The notes: generated by a model not told the origin, from the sequence alone. A DNA stretch of 37,900 bases from an uncultured Planctomycetaceae bacterium (GCA_903871805.1 CAIQIE010000208.1:1-37900), one strand, 5' to 3'. Counted from the first letter of the stretch, positions 13,866-24,310 are shown. Numbers and translations: made by a program.

Positions 13866-16800
13866 TTACCTGGTTTCCTGTCGCAGAAGGATTCGCCCAT
13901 CTTCGCACTGAATCTGTATCTGTCGCTTCGCTGCGTCGTGATGGATCCACTGCGGACTGGAAAGAGGCATCCCCTTTTCTTCCAGAGCGAGTTCGCCGGA
14001 AGCATAGGGAATCACTTTGACATCCAGCAGTTCTGTCAAGCCTCCATCGTCCATTCGGTCGCGGCCAAATGATGTGGTACAGGCGATCAGGACGTCTGTG
14101 GCATCACCCGTGATCTGAGGAAAGACGCAATTTTCCAGTCTCAGGGTCCATTCAATACGATCTCTCTCGGGATTCAGGCAGCTCAGTGTCCCGTCACTGA
14201 GTGACTCCAGCGTATCCTCACCACGCACCTGAAGCAGTGCTGCTCCCGCTCCTGGCAAATTCTCTTCCACTGCGATGAAGACTCTGCCCGCTCGCTCAAA
14301 TGCTTTGACAGCAAAAGTTGCAGCAAACTGACCAGGAACCCGGGGTGCGATCCGTCTGCTGACGTGTCCGGTGTTCAGAGAAATGACCACAATCTGGCTG
14401 TCGTGCGTCACTGTGACAAGCTGGTTTCCTGAAAGTACAGAGTACAGTCGGCCCAGATGCATCTGTCCGATGCGAATCGGCTCTTCGTCCGCCAGAATAT
14501 CCTCGCCCTGCGCGGTATCCAGTAGATGCAACTGGTAGTTCAAGTCCGTGTAAATCAGGAATCTGCCGACCGCACCACATTCTGTTCCCAAACCAGGCAT
14601 CACAGATTTTCGCTGCACTGGTTTTCCGGTTCGAGTGCTGAATGTCTGCAGCGATCCCTGATCCACGCTATAAACAGCAGTCACTCGCTCATCACCAAAC
14701 ACAGCTGGAGCAGACTGCAGTCGGGGAACGGTGTTCGAGACTTCGCCGACACGGCGCGTCCAGAGGTCTGTTCCTGTCAGCGGATGTGTGCAGTACAGCG
14801 TTCCAGCGAAATGCCATACAAAATAGTCCGGGCCAAGGGACCCCAAAATCACCTTTCCCGACACAAGATCCTGTCGCGGATTCAATTCTCTGTCCCACAG
14901 AATACGGGTGTGCCCGGAGTTATTGACCGCAATCATCATCAGTCTGGTCCGTTCAATCAGCGGAATCAGTCCGGGCGCACTGCAGGTCCGGTTGGACTGC
15001 TGAAAATCGGTGGTCAGTTCCGCCATTCCGCCGACTTTTGGAAGACGGCTCAGCACACCAGCTCCGTCGCGGGCAACGACTTCCAGACGATGTGTCTGGG
15101 GTTCCTCGCGGGAATGCAACAGAACGAGGTCATGCTTCAGCCACCATGGACCTGCTGAGATCTGCATCTGGTTTTCATTGAGAGCAAACTCGGGCACCGG
15201 CAATGCCAGATGAAACTCGGGGGTGAGCGTCAGTATTTCCGCGTCAGTGCCAGGCAAATCGTCGGAAGGTCCTGCAAATTCAGGATTTCTGCCATTGAGA
15301 ACCGTCAATACCTCGGTATTCAGTGATGCTCCGTTGCGGACCTGATCCAGCAATTTCTCCACGCGGTTTTTCTCGTCACCCCTGTCCTCCGAAAGACTCT
15401 GCCACCATGAGGCGAGCAGCAGTTCCGCAGCAGTGGCTTGACCATTGTCAATCAGCTGCCGGGCGAGTTGTACTTTGTCATTCTCGGTGGTCAGGCTCTG
15501 CGGATGCAGGATGGCGTCTTCCGCGATCAGCGTCAGCTCGCCTCCCGTTGCCGGCCTGCCCTGATCTGATGCCGTCGTGATACGAACGGGGGGCTGTTCC
15601 AGTAATAGGTCGGGGCGCACGGACCAGTCCGAGGAGAGCGTTAACAGTGACTTTCTATTCGGCAACTGCCATTGCGCACGCCATGACTGTGGCAGGGCCT
15701 CTTCGTGCAAGCCCGTCAACAGGGCCAGCGTTGCTGCTCTGACAGTCTGGTCCGATGTTAGTTGAAGGTCAGCCAGTTGCTTGACGGTTGCTGTCCGGGA
15801 TTCTTCGGAGGGAAGATCGCTGGCCTTGAGCCAGTTCTCCAGCCATTCACTTAGTAACAGTTCCGCAAGTGTCGAAACCAGAGCCCTGCCGGTAGTTTCG
15901 TCGGCAGCCAGTTTTACGCTCTGCAACTGCGTTTGCAACAGCGATTTGGCACCCTGTCGACTGCCATCGATCATCATCGCCCTGGCCGCTTGAAGCACAG
16001 ATTTTGGGTTGCCTTCTGCCGGAGCGGCATTTGCGGTGCTGGCGACGATATCGGCACGGGGAAAGGCAACGACCACGCCGGGGTTTGATGCGTAAATGCT
16101 GGAGGCATCACTGGTGAAGGCACCAAATGGCAGTCGGGACCGATGCGGCTGAAAACGAGTCGCCTCCTGCAGCCTGGTACCATCACGAAGGCTGATACAC
16201 ACTGGCTGCCCACCGATCTGAGGGATCACGCAGCGATCCGTTCCGCAGACAGCCGTGCCGCCTGTTTCATCAATTTCTGTAACCCACAACTGTCTTCCAT
16301 CCTGCAAATCAAGGCAGCGACAATGGCGCTGGCCAATCAGAATCAGTTGCCCATTGACAATCGCCGCAGGATAAAGGTCCCGACTGCCGCCAGGTTCTCC
16401 AGGGACAACTGCACGGTTAGGAACCTTCCAGAGAATTCGTCCGCTGAGACCGTTTACACACAGCACAGCCCCCGAATTCGGTCCGCTGCAAACGACAACC
16501 CCCTGTTCAGTCAGAGGCAGAAACAAGGCTGGTGTCGTGGTGTCTGCGGATATCAGGAACTCGTTTGCGAACGCCTCCTCCGATCGCTTTTCGGCGGGCT
16601 CGTTCTGCAGCGAAAGAGCCCATTTCAGCTGGCCATTTGCGGTACTCACGGCAACCAGAGCGCCGCTGGCCAGGGAACAGATCAGGTTTTCTCCGCAGAT
16701 CAGACAGGACTGCCACTGATTCGAGGCGGCCGACATATCCGGCCCGTTGCCACTCTGGTCTGCCCAGGAAACCGGCTGCTGCCAGATCACACGCCCTGTT

Positions 16801-18413
16801 GTTCGGTGCAGGCAGTTTACCAGCAGAAAATCCGCAGTCTTACTCAGCAGATACAGCCTTTCTCCACGGATGACCGGTGGACACTGAAAACGATGACCGG
16901 TTACTGTCGGGCTGCGACGAAAGTCGGTTTCAGAAATGACCCCCGAGTCGGGTTTGTCAGTGCTGGCAGGAAACAGGCTCGGCGCTGGGTAGAATTCATC
17001 GGAGCCGAGGTTGTCGGCCTGCCCTTCAGGGACGAGTTCCAAATCCGTCCGCGACATATCTTTCAGCTGTTCCACAATCTGATAGTCGGCTGCTGATGTC
17101 TCTCCCACAATCCATGCGATTTTCGGCAGTGCATTTTCGGCGGACCGTTTCAATGCCACCAGGCGTCCGCTGGGAATGAAATCCGCCTGAGTTGCTCCAT
17201 TGCCGGACAAAATGCCTGGACGTCGTCCCCGCATCCATGGCCTTCTATCGACATTCATTTCCCTTCCCAAAACGTCAAAGCCATCGATCAGCCAGAGATA
17301 TTCTGCATCCCATGACAACAGCCCCCACTGTGGCAGAGCGTCCGGACGGAGTTCTTCCATTCCCGGCCCTCCGGACGGAAAATTCATACCCCCCAGTCCC
17401 ATCGAATCCGTGCCTGAACCAGAGCCAAGGCTGTCCGTGACCAGCGACCAGCATTCCCGGCCAGTCGATTTTTCCAGTGCCACAATTCGAAAGGGAGTCC
17501 GACAAATCAGCCATGGGCCCCAGTGCACCAGCGGCCAGTTCTGGAAGTCTCTCAGAATCCCGGAGAATTCGGGGGCGTAATTCATCAGCAGACTGGAGGC
17601 GTTCAGCCGGGCTTCCGCTCCGGGTACCCACACGGTCTCCTGCCAGGTCCACGAGATCTCTGGCCAGGGAGGCGACACGGTCGTTAAGACACGATTGTCC
17701 CGCGATGTTCCGGCACCAGGATTCGTGTTGCGGCTGTGGCCATTTTCAGCATTCAGCCGTTTCTGAACCGCGTTACGCAGCGGCAGCAGCAGCTGACGAA
17801 AACTTCCCTCAAGAACTGAATCGGCATAATCAGCCTGCAGGCAATTCCACTGTACGTCAGCTTCCGTCGCCTCACCTTTCAGCCACAGGGCCGCCAGCAG
17901 CATCCCCTCACTTCGAAGTCCCACGCTGGAAAGCGGACATGTTTCCGCAATCGCCTCCAGTTCCTCCAAATCACCGGTGGCCAGCGCTGTACGAAGTCGG
18001 CTTTCAGTGGACACGGCGATTGTGCGGTCCCACGCCCTCTGAATATCGTCCGGCGCCCGTTTCAGCAGGTCCATGGCAAATGCCCGCAGGCTTCGCCAAT
18101 CCTGCCTCTCCGGGTCCCAAAGAAACGCATCGGCCTGACGCGAAAAAATCTGCTGCAGCACATCAAACGAGGAATCAGAAACACCCGTTTTTCTCAGTGA
18201 CAGCAGGGCGTCTTCTTCAGCCCGCGACCGCAGCAGTGTACCCGCAAGTTGGGCCTGCACAGCTTCCTGCAAAGTCTGCTGCTCGTCAGGAATCTGAAGG
18301 GCTGCTCTGGCCGATCCACCAGACAGAACCGATCCGGTTGACAGCAGAACAACAGCCAGCAAAACAACTCGTAACGAAGTCGAGTTCCAATCACAACAAA
18401 CAGAAGTGGACAT
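13866..18413 (-). CDS. Very large secreted PQQ/WD-like beta-propeller protein
   Basis: A 1515-residue protein with a signal peptide (hydrophobic core at about residues 14-35, then S-A-R-A-A). Several PQQ-type propeller blades carry the turn T-G-x-x-x-W: S-T-G-R-E-C-W, T-T-G-R-V-I-W-Q-Q-P, L-S-G-R-I-L-W-K-V-P, Q-D-G-R-Q-L-W-V-T-E and L-T-G-T-D-L-W-T-R-R. A helical section around residues 790-960 separates two propeller-like regions. The domains lack the signature of PQQ dehydrogenases, so this is more likely a binding or scaffold protein outside the inner membrane. Its ATG shares one base with the TGA of the ACT-domain gene, implying translational coupling. Proteins of this size and type are common in planctomycetes but mostly uncharacterised. 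Confidence 0.88.
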   Translation of the reverse strand: MSTSVCCDWNSTSLRVVLLAVVLLSTGSVLSGGSARAALQIPDEQQTLQEAVQAQLAGTLLRSRAEEDALLSLRKTGVSDSSFDVLQQIFSRQADAFLWDPERQDWRSLRAFAMDLLKRAPDDIQRAWDRTIAVSTESRLRTALATGDLEELEAIAETCPLSSVGLRSEGMLLAALWLKGEATEADVQWNCLQADYADSVLEGSFRQLLLPLRNAVQKRLNAENGHSRNTNPGAGTSRDNRVLTTVSPPWPEISWTWQETVWVPGAEARLNASSLLMNYAPEFSGILRDFQNWPLVHWGPWLICRTPFRIVALEKSTGRECWSLVTDSLGSGSGTDSMGLGGMNFPSGGPGMEELRPDALPQWGLLSWDAEYLWLIDGFDVLGREMNVDRRPWMRGRRPGILSGNGATQADFIPSGRLVALKRSAENALPKIAWIVGETSAADYQIVEQLKDMSRTDLELVPEGQADNLGSDEFYPAPSLFPASTDKPDSGVISETDFRRSPTVTGHRFQCPPVIRGERLYLLSKTADFLLVNCLHRTTGRVIWQQPVSWADQSGNGPDMSAASNQWQSCLICGENLICSLASGALVAVSTANGQLKWALSLQNEPAEKRSEEAFANEFLISADTTTPALFLPLTEQGVVVCSGPNSGAVLCVNGLSGRILWKVPNRAVVPGEPGGSRDLYPAAIVNGQLILIGQRHCRCLDLQDGRQLWVTEIDETGGTAVCGTDRCVIPQIGGQPVCISLRDGTRLQEATRFQPHRSRLPFGAFTSDASSIYASNPGVVVAFPRADIVASTANAAPAEGNPKSVLQAARAMMIDGSRQGAKSLLQTQLQSVKLAADETTGRALVSTLAELLLSEWLENWLKASDLPSEESRTATVKQLADLQLTSDQTVRAATLALLTGLHEEALPQSWRAQWQLPNRKSLLTLSSDWSVRPDLLLEQPPVRITTASDQGRPATGGELTLIAEDAILHPQSLTTENDKVQLARQLIDNGQATAAELLLASWWQSLSEDRGDEKNRVEKLLDQVRNGASLNTEVLTVLNGRNPEFAGPSDDLPGTDAEILTLTPEFHLALPVPEFALNENQMQISAGPWWLKHDLVLLHSREEPQTHRLEVVARDGAGVLSRLPKVGGMAELTTDFQQSNRTCSAPGLIPLIERTRLMMIAVNNSGHTRILWDRELNPRQDLVSGKVILGSLGPDYFVWHFAGTLYCTHPLTGTDLWTRRVGEVSNTVPRLQSAPAVFGDERVTAVYSVDQGSLQTFSTRTGKPVQRKSVMPGLGTECGAVGRFLIYTDLNYQLHLLDTAQGEDILADEEPIRIGQMHLGRLYSVLSGNQLVTVTHDSQIVVISLNTGHVSRRIAPRVPGQFAATFAVKAFERAGRVFIAVEENLPGAGAALLQVRGEDTLESLSDGTLSCLNPERDRIEWTLRLENCVFPQITGDATDVLIACTTSFGRDRMDDGGLTELLDVKVIPYASGELALEEKGMPLSSPQWIHHDAAKRQIQIQCEDGRILLRQETR

Positions 18414-18925
18414 CAGAAGAACTCGTCAAAGTGCAGCAGATCGTCTTCCGTTACGGTTTCAAACTGACGTTCCTTCAGGACCCGCAGCGTCTCTTCTTTT
18501 TCTTCCACAAAAACAGCCACGGCTCCGCGTCCGTTTCTGCGGTACATCATCGGATACACATACTGCACATTCAATTCCGCGGACATCAATGCCGCAAGCA
18601 GCGATGTGTGCGGCTGATCATTTACCGGCAACAGGACACCAATGACGTCCGTTTCGAAAAAGTGCATGCCTGCGAATGTGAGCAGTTCCTGGGCTCTTTC
18701 ATAATTGTCAACGATAATCCGAGCGACGGCGCAGTCAGACGAGTCCAGAATTGACAACGCGACAATTTTCAGGTCAGACCGCTCCACACGCCGCAACAGA
18801 TCGTGCAGCGATCCCACACGGTTTTCCAGAAAAACCACAAACTGCCGCAGACAGGGCCAATCCCGCCCTCGAGTGGTCATCGGTTCTATGGCCGAGTCGT
18901 CATCGTCGCTGTATGCCGATGTCAT
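18413..18925 (-). CDS. ACT-domain regulatory-type protein
   Basis: A 170-residue cytoplasmic protein. After an acidic N-terminal tail it shows an ACT-type fold beginning F-V-V-F-L-E-N-R-V-G-S-L-H-D-L-L, with the small-molecule-binding turn N-R-V-G, followed by a second related unit (V-L-L-P-V-N-D-Q-P-H-T-S-L-L-A-A-L) that ends near V-Y-P-M-M-Y. Stand-alone tandem ACT proteins usually sense amino acids or act as subunits of enzymes; no catalytic domain is attached. The start at 18925 was preferred because GGGAG lies about eight bases upstream; the frame continues to a TTG at 18967. The stop codon overlaps the start of the PQQ gene by one base, so the two are made from one message. No gene was found in the 299 bases before the next gene. 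Confidence 0.85.
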   Translation of the reverse strand: MTSAYSDDDDSAIEPMTTRGRDWPCLRQFVVFLENRVGSLHDLLRRVERSDLKIVALSILDSSDCAVARIIVDNYERAQELLTFAGMHFFETDVIGVLLPVNDQPHTSLLAALMSAELNVQYVYPMMYRRNGRGAVAVFVEEKEETLRVLKERQFETVTEDDLLHFDEFF

Positions 18926-19224
18926 GGTGTCTGCTCCCGAAATCCCCCTGATCACTCGCTGCATCAATGGCCAACACGCCTCACGGCAATCTTACGGTCT
19001 GTTGCCGAATTCAGGAACAGCAATCGCCCCGGTTCCAGGCTGCAATGGAATGTTAATTCACCGCCAAAGTCCTGGAAATCCCGGGGATTTCTCAGAATCT
19101 CTTTGCGTTTTTTCCGTGGATGCCCTCTGATCCCATCCACCCGCCGTCTATCCCGTCGCGACGCTCTCCCCGGTCAGACGATGGGCTCGCCCCTGCAGCA
19201 ACTCTGTCCCGGTTGCGAAACCTG

Positions 19225-20004
19225 TCAGGTTCCCCCAGCGCCCGAGTCCAAAGTGGTGGCCAGAATTACTCCAACCAGCAGGTCATAAGCCGCGTGACAT
19301 CCCACTGTGATTCCAAAGCCTCGCAGCAGAAACACCGTTGCAAAAAACACCCCGGCTGCCGCACGAAACGAAAACGTGAATAAATTGAAGGCGTCGGCGG
19401 AAGGACCGATGTGGTGCGCAATGGCAAACAGAAAACTGGTGGAAATTGCAGCCATCACTGCCGCCAGGGTTCGGGGAAATTCGAACAGGCGAAAGACCAG
19501 CATCGCTGCCGGAATCAGGCACAGGCGGAACATCACTTCTTCATAAACTCCCGCTCCCACGAAGGAAACGGCTCGCGTCAACTGCGGCGAAATGGATTGA
19601 ACATGCGGCAGGCCTGCGCTTGATCCACTGCCATACCAGAAAAATGCATAATCATGCAGCCGCCCGATGGCCATTAAGGAGACAGCCAGCAGCAGACTCT
19701 CGGCCAGCATTCCGCCCAGAGTCGCCAGACGCAGCCGCCACGAATACCTTCCGACCAGATGCCATCCGACAAGGATCCCCACCACCAGCAAAGGCAGCAG
19801 CAATTGCCCGGCCCCAGCGCTGGTCAGCAGGGATCGCATCCAGAAATCAGCACCATTGCGAACGGCATCCGGGTCGTCGCGACTGACAGCCAGAACTCCC
19901 ACCTCGTAGACGACAATCCAGGGCAGCAGAAAACACAGACTTGACAGCGGACTGCGCGCGTCGTCCCAGTAGTCAGCAGCGTTGGCTTCAGGTTCGTCCG
20001 CCAT
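19225..20004 (-). CDS. CPBP family intramembrane metalloprotease
   Basis: A 259-residue polytopic membrane protein of the CAAX prenyl protease/bacteriocin-processing (CPBP, Abi) family. It has about six to eight hydrophobic segments and the conserved motifs E155-E156-V-M-F-R160, F-A-I-A-H197-H198 and C-H237-A-A-Y-D241, which provide the glutamates and histidines of the intramembrane zinc site. All key residues are present, so it is probably active; substrates are unknown. The start at 20004 removes 52 N-terminal residues of the longest frame that look non-coding; a GAAG site lies upstream. It is read in the same direction as the ACT/PQQ pair but separated from it by 299 bases, and no terminator is evident. 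Confidence 0.88.
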   Translation of the reverse strand: MADEPEANAADYWDDARSPLSSLCFLLPWIVVYEVGVLAVSRDDPDAVRNGADFWMRSLLTSAGAGQLLLPLLVVGILVGWHLVGRYSWRLRLATLGGMLAESLLLAVSLMAIGRLHDYAFFWYGSGSSAGLPHVQSISPQLTRAVSFVGAGVYEEVMFRLCLIPAAMLVFRLFEFPRTLAAVMAAISTSFLFAIAHHIGPSADAFNLFTFSFRAAAGVFFATVFLLRGFGITVGCHAAYDLLVGVILATTLDSGAGGT

Positions 20005-20202
20005 CGTGATCTTCAGAAAAGTGCGTCTCGTCGCGAGACCAGCCCCTGACGCTTTTATCGGCTCAAACGGCCTTTGCCGATGATCCGCCGATGAGGCTCG
20101 CGGCCTTCCCGAGAACACTCTGGCCTGATTACGGCAGAAACTGCCGCTGTATCCCGACATTTAAGCGACATGCGCAGCCCCGAATGCCCGCCGCTGTTGC
20201 CT

Positions 20203-21879
20203 TCACAGCCGCTCGGCAAGTCGAGCGGCCAGCCTTCGCAACGCCGGGCTGACATCGGCTTTATCAAGATGCACATTCAGGATGCTGAAACAGTCCTGAT
20301 TGGCAAAGGCTGCCTGAATCGCCTTCTCCAGATCGCCTTCCGTAAACACTTCAAAACCCCACCCGGCCCCAAGCAGCTCCGGCATACGATGATACTGCCA
20401 GTTCAGAATGTCGTTGAATGGGCCTTCCTGGATGAATCGCTCGGTGGAGTAACCTTTGTTGTTCAACACCACAACGATCGGGTTGAACTTTTGCCGTACC
20501 GCTGTTGAGAGTTCGTTGCACGTCATCTGAAATGCGCCGTCCCCGACCAACACCAAAGGACGCAGATTTCGATTGGCAACCTGGACTCCTATTGCTGCCG
20601 GAATTGCAAATCCCATGGATGTGTAATAGGCCGTACTCAGAAATTCTGTTCTCTGAGTGATCGTGAGATCCGCGGCCGCAAACAGCGAATCGCCCGTATC
20701 CGCAACCACGACCAGATTCTGATCCAGGACTGTGTTGATCTTGCGAAACAAGCGACTAATCGTCATGGGTGCCGAAGCAACGGGCTTCCATGCCGGAGTC
20801 TCCGCATGGCGAATCTTTGGGGCAGCACGACGAGTTGCAAACTTCTTTTCGGCAAGACCATTCATGAAATCCGTGAAACTGACGTCGTGGAAGTGATGAT
20901 GACCAATTCGAAGTGTTTCGCTGGTCGCATAGATACACTTACGTGGATCCAGCATGGCTGTAAAGCCTCCGAGATTGATATCACTCATGAAGGCCCCCAG
21001 CAACACCACGCAGTCACTGTCTTCAACCCGCTTCCGCACTTCTTCACGCCCCATGGCTCCTTCATAAATTCCCAGATACAATGGATGCCGTTCACTGACA
21101 ACCGATTTCCCCAGCAGCGTGGCACTGATCGGTATGTTGTTCTGTTCTGCAAACCGCACGACCTGGTCCTGCAGTCCAAAACGATGCAGTTCAATTCCGG
21201 CCAAAATGACGGGCGTCTTTGCTGCTCGAATGCTATCTCGAGCCTCCTCCAGTGCTGCCTGAAGTACGTCGGCATTGCTTTCAACAAGACTGGACACCGG
21301 AACATGCGGATGCAGGGCCCGCGCGTTCACCTTGTCTCGAGGTAATTCCAGAAAGACCGGTCGCTTGTACCTGACACAGGCCGTCAGTACACGGTCAATC
21401 TCCCGGAACGCCGTAAACTCATCTTCCAGACATGCGCTCGCCACCGTCAGCTTTTCGAACACGTCCCGCTGTGTATGAAAATCACGCACCCGGTGATGCA
21501 GCAAGGGGTCCGAACGACGTTCCGTCATCCCCGGAGCACCACTGATTACAATCACCGGACTCTTTTCGGCATACGCGCCAGCAATCGGGTTGCAAAGACT
21601 TAATCCGCCGACGCAGTACGTCACACACACGGCTCCAATTCCATTGATTCGCGCGTAGCCGTCCGCCGCGTACCCCGCACAGGCTTCATTGGTGGTGCCG
21701 ATCACTCGAATCGGACTTTCCTCGAGCATGCCATAAAACTGCAGAACAAAGTCCCCCGGAATCCCAAAGATGTCCCGCACACCGTAGTCCTGCAGTCGCT
21801 GTATCAGATATTCGGCAATCGTGGGATTTAAGGCTGCCTTGCGGCTGACACGTGTTCCGGAGGTACCCTTTGCCGGCAT
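20203..21879 (-). CDS. ThDP-dependent 2-oxoacid decarboxylase (pyruvate/indolepyruvate type)
   Basis: A 558-residue enzyme of the thiamine-diphosphate family, the usual length for pyruvate and indolepyruvate decarboxylases. The cofactor-activating Glu65 lies in T-N-E-A-C-A-G-Y; the His-His pair typical of the decarboxylase branch is at 128-129 (L-L-H-H-R); the ThDP/Mg motif runs from G-D-G-A-F-Q to L-N-N-K-G-Y; and T-E-R-F-I after it supplies the late active-site Glu. It should convert a 2-oxo acid to an aldehyde and CO2, in fermentation or amino-acid degradation; the substrate cannot be told from sequence. AGGAGA lies eight bases before the ATG. No alcohol dehydrogenase is adjacent. The POT transporter lies upstream in the same direction but a terminator separates them. 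Confidence 0.92.
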   Translation of the reverse strand: MPAKGTSGTRVSRKAALNPTIAEYLIQRLQDYGVRDIFGIPGDFVLQFYGMLEESPIRVIGTTNEACAGYAADGYARINGIGAVCVTYCVGGLSLCNPIAGAYAEKSPVIVISGAPGMTERRSDPLLHHRVRDFHTQRDVFEKLTVASACLEDEFTAFREIDRVLTACVRYKRPVFLELPRDKVNARALHPHVPVSSLVESNADVLQAALEEARDSIRAAKTPVILAGIELHRFGLQDQVVRFAEQNNIPISATLLGKSVVSERHPLYLGIYEGAMGREEVRKRVEDSDCVVLLGAFMSDINLGGFTAMLDPRKCIYATSETLRIGHHHFHDVSFTDFMNGLAEKKFATRRAAPKIRHAETPAWKPVASAPMTISRLFRKINTVLDQNLVVVADTGDSLFAAADLTITQRTEFLSTAYYTSMGFAIPAAIGVQVANRNLRPLVLVGDGAFQMTCNELSTAVRQKFNPIVVVLNNKGYSTERFIQEGPFNDILNWQYHRMPELLGAGWGFEVFTEGDLEKAIQAAFANQDCFSILNVHLDKADVSPALRRLAARLAERL

Positions 21880-22079
21880 CGCAGTTTCTCCTGGGATTCT
21901 GAACTTAGGCCTTACACGCTTTCCCTGCTGGCAATATCAGGCTGCCAATTAAAGGTCATACTCATCCCGGAAAGTACCGAGGAATCACACACCTTTTTTC
22001 GCAGGCCCGGTTTTACCATGAAGGGAGATTTTCTGTGTCCTTCGCGGCTGATTCTACGAGCATCAGATTCTATGGACAT

Positions 22080-22121
22080 AAAAAAACGAGCAGGATTGTG
22101 AACCCTGCCCGTCATTTTTTT
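22080..22121 (-). terminator. Intrinsic terminator after POT transporter gene (probably bidirectional)
   Basis: On the minus strand a 7-bp stem (22110-22104 with 22094-22088, one G-U pair, nine-base loop) is followed by G and seven T residues (A run 22080-22086). The plus strand also has a run of seven T residues (22115-22121) four bases beyond the stem. It lies about 40 bases after the transporter stop codon. Confidence 0.75.
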
Positions 22122-22148
22122 GAGAATCAGCGATGGCAATCTGGCGAC

Positions 22149-24158
22149 TTAATGTCCCGTTGCACCTTCCCCACCATCTTCAGGAGCTTCGGGATGAGTC
22201 CAGGCCTTCAGAATGGGCGACAGGGCAAGGCAGACCAGTGATGAAAGCACGGCTGCAATGGCAATCTGCTTAAACACATCCTCAAATCCCACCACCGTTT
22301 CCAGCGGAATTGGAATGGACGATTCCTCGCCCGCCCCGTGCTGTACGCCGGTGAACTGCGAAATGATGGCCGCGAGATACTGGGAAAATGCAGTGGCCAA
22401 AAACCAGGCCCCCATCACAGTACTCACCAGCAGCTTTGGAGACAGTCGGGCGATCATCGACAACCCCACCGGTGACAGGCAAAGTTCACCAGTTGTATGC
22501 AACACATATCCCAGGATCAGCCATGACACACCTGCCATGCCCCGAGGATCGTGCTGAGTCGCACCGTACCAAAAGGCAGCAAAACCCAGCCCCAACTGGA
22601 GCAGTGCCAGCGAAAACTTCACCGGCGGTGAGGGATCAAGGCCCCTGGCGCCCAGTGCTGACCAAAGACTGGTAAATACCAGTCCAAAAATCAGAATACA
22701 GATCGCATTGATCGACTGGAACGTGCTGGCAGCCAGCTCATCTTCTCGCTTGGCAATTCCCATCCCCACATCGTCTGCTGAAACCGTCCAATCGATTTCC
22801 ATGTTCGGATTTTTTTTACCCTCATCGCTGGAACGCACATCATTCAGGTCATCCATTGTGAAGACGTTGTCTCCATTGGTGTAACCCAGCTGTTCCTGAG
22901 TCGGCTGCAGACGAATCACGGAACCGACGTCTCCCTCGACAACTCGCGTCTGTTCGGACACGCGGTCGACATTTCTGTCCGCGAAGTTGTTCAGACTGCT
23001 TCCGGCCTGTTCAAAAAATGCCCAGAAAAGCATCGAGAAAAAAATGAGTATCAGCACAACGGTCATGCGATGTCGCGCTACCGTATCCAGAGTCAGTGTT
23101 TTCAGGATCAGATATCCGAAGGCCAACACACCCGTCAGTGTCAGCATCAATCCCGCAGGTTTGCTGACTTCTCCCAGAAACACAGCCAGGATCGCCCCAA
23201 GCTTTCCGCCACCCTCTGTGAGACTTTTGATCCTCTCGTCAGAAAGCAGCTGCAGAGGTACCCCATCTCTGACGACCGAGAATCCGGAGACAAACAGGGT
23301 GATAACCGGCACAGCAAGTGCAACTCCCAGCAGCACCAGCACAACGTTCTTTGCACTGACCTTTCCGTGTCGCGAGGCCCCGGCAGCGGCCGGTAAGCCA
23401 CCCCTGCCAAGCGCGATGATGGCAATGACTGCTGCAATCGCCACGCAAATCGCGACAAAAGCATTCAGCAGGATCGCTGCCGTATTGTTGGCTCGGTACA
23501 CCAGCAATGCAATGACGGCGGCTCCAGCCCCCAGTCCGATCAGCATTTGTGTGATCCGGTTTGGCATCACAAACACCGCCAAACCAATCAACATCCCAAT
23601 CGTGGCCAGGCCAAATCCCCAGTGCCACCCGTAGGTCTCTCCAATATATCCACACAAAAGCGGACTCATCGCCGCTCCAAGGTTGACCCCCATATAGAAG
23701 ATCGTAAACCCGCCGTCCCGTTTTCTGCTTCCTGCGGGATACAAGGTCCCGACAATCGATGAGATATTCGGTTTGAAAAAACCGTTGCCGACAATCAGCA
23801 GTGACATCGCCACGTAAAAGGCCGCGGGGTTCTCTATCCCCATAATCAGGTGCCCGATCGCCATCAGCACACCGCCAATAATCACGGCAATTCGCTGCCC
23901 CAGCAGTCGGTCCGCCAACAGTCCGCCAATAAACGGCGTCATATACACCAGAGCCGTATAGGCCCCGTAAACGGTGTAAGCCTGGCCGTCGTTGTACCCA
24001 AGAAATCCCTTTGTCATGTAGAACACAAGCAAAGCTCGCATTCCATAGTAGGAAAATCGTTCCCACATTTCCGCAAAAAACAAGTTGAACAACCCCGTGG
24101 GATGCCCCAGCACCTGCGGAGATTCAGAAGCGGAATTCGCCACTCGGATTGAACTCAT
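22149..24158 (-). CDS. POT family proton-coupled oligopeptide transporter
   Basis: A 669-residue inner-membrane transporter of the major facilitator superfamily. It shows the POT signature E-M-W-E-R-F-S-Y-Y-G (proton-binding ExxER), F-K-P-N-I-S, F-Y-M-G-V-N-L-G and F-W-A-F-F-E-Q-A-G-S-S. It should import di- and tripeptides with protons. At 669 residues it exceeds the common bacterial length of about 450-500, largely because of a hydrophilic, Asp/Glu-rich segment of about 80 residues (around 390-475) between two membrane helices. The start was set at 24158, where GAGGA lies six bases upstream, rather than at 24164, where the same site would be too close. The 5' side faces a structured intergenic region. 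There is no operon partner. Confidence 0.92.
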   Translation of the reverse strand: MSSIRVANSASESPQVLGHPTGLFNLFFAEMWERFSYYGMRALLVFYMTKGFLGYNDGQAYTVYGAYTALVYMTPFIGGLLADRLLGQRIAVIIGGVLMAIGHLIMGIENPAAFYVAMSLLIVGNGFFKPNISSIVGTLYPAGSRKRDGGFTIFYMGVNLGAAMSPLLCGYIGETYGWHWGFGLATIGMLIGLAVFVMPNRITQMLIGLGAGAAVIALLVYRANNTAAILLNAFVAICVAIAAVIAIIALGRGGLPAAAGASRHGKVSAKNVVLVLLGVALAVPVITLFVSGFSVVRDGVPLQLLSDERIKSLTEGGGKLGAILAVFLGEVSKPAGLMLTLTGVLAFGYLILKTLTLDTVARHRMTVVLILIFFSMLFWAFFEQAGSSLNNFADRNVDRVSEQTRVVEGDVGSVIRLQPTQEQLGYTNGDNVFTMDDLNDVRSSDEGKKNPNMEIDWTVSADDVGMGIAKREDELAASTFQSINAICILIFGLVFTSLWSALGARGLDPSPPVKFSLALLQLGLGFAAFWYGATQHDPRGMAGVSWLILGYVLHTTGELCLSPVGLSMIARLSPKLLVSTVMGAWFLATAFSQYLAAIISQFTGVQHGAGEESSIPIPLETVVGFEDVFKQIAIAAVLSSLVCLALSPILKAWTHPEAPEDGGEGATGH

Positions 24159-24310
24159 ACACATTCCTCACTCAGCTCTGTTTCAGAAACACAGGGATTA
24201 TCACATTGTGGGGAGAAATCGTCAGGGGAAAATCAGGTCGGACGTTCCCGCAATTTTTCGTTAGCTTAACGCCAATCTCAACCCGACGACAACCGGAAGT
24301 GCCCTGTTTC

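Noticed and set aside
22987..23634. 215-codon plus-strand frame opposite the POT transporter
   Set aside because: Thr/Ser/Pro-rich antisense shadow of membrane helices.
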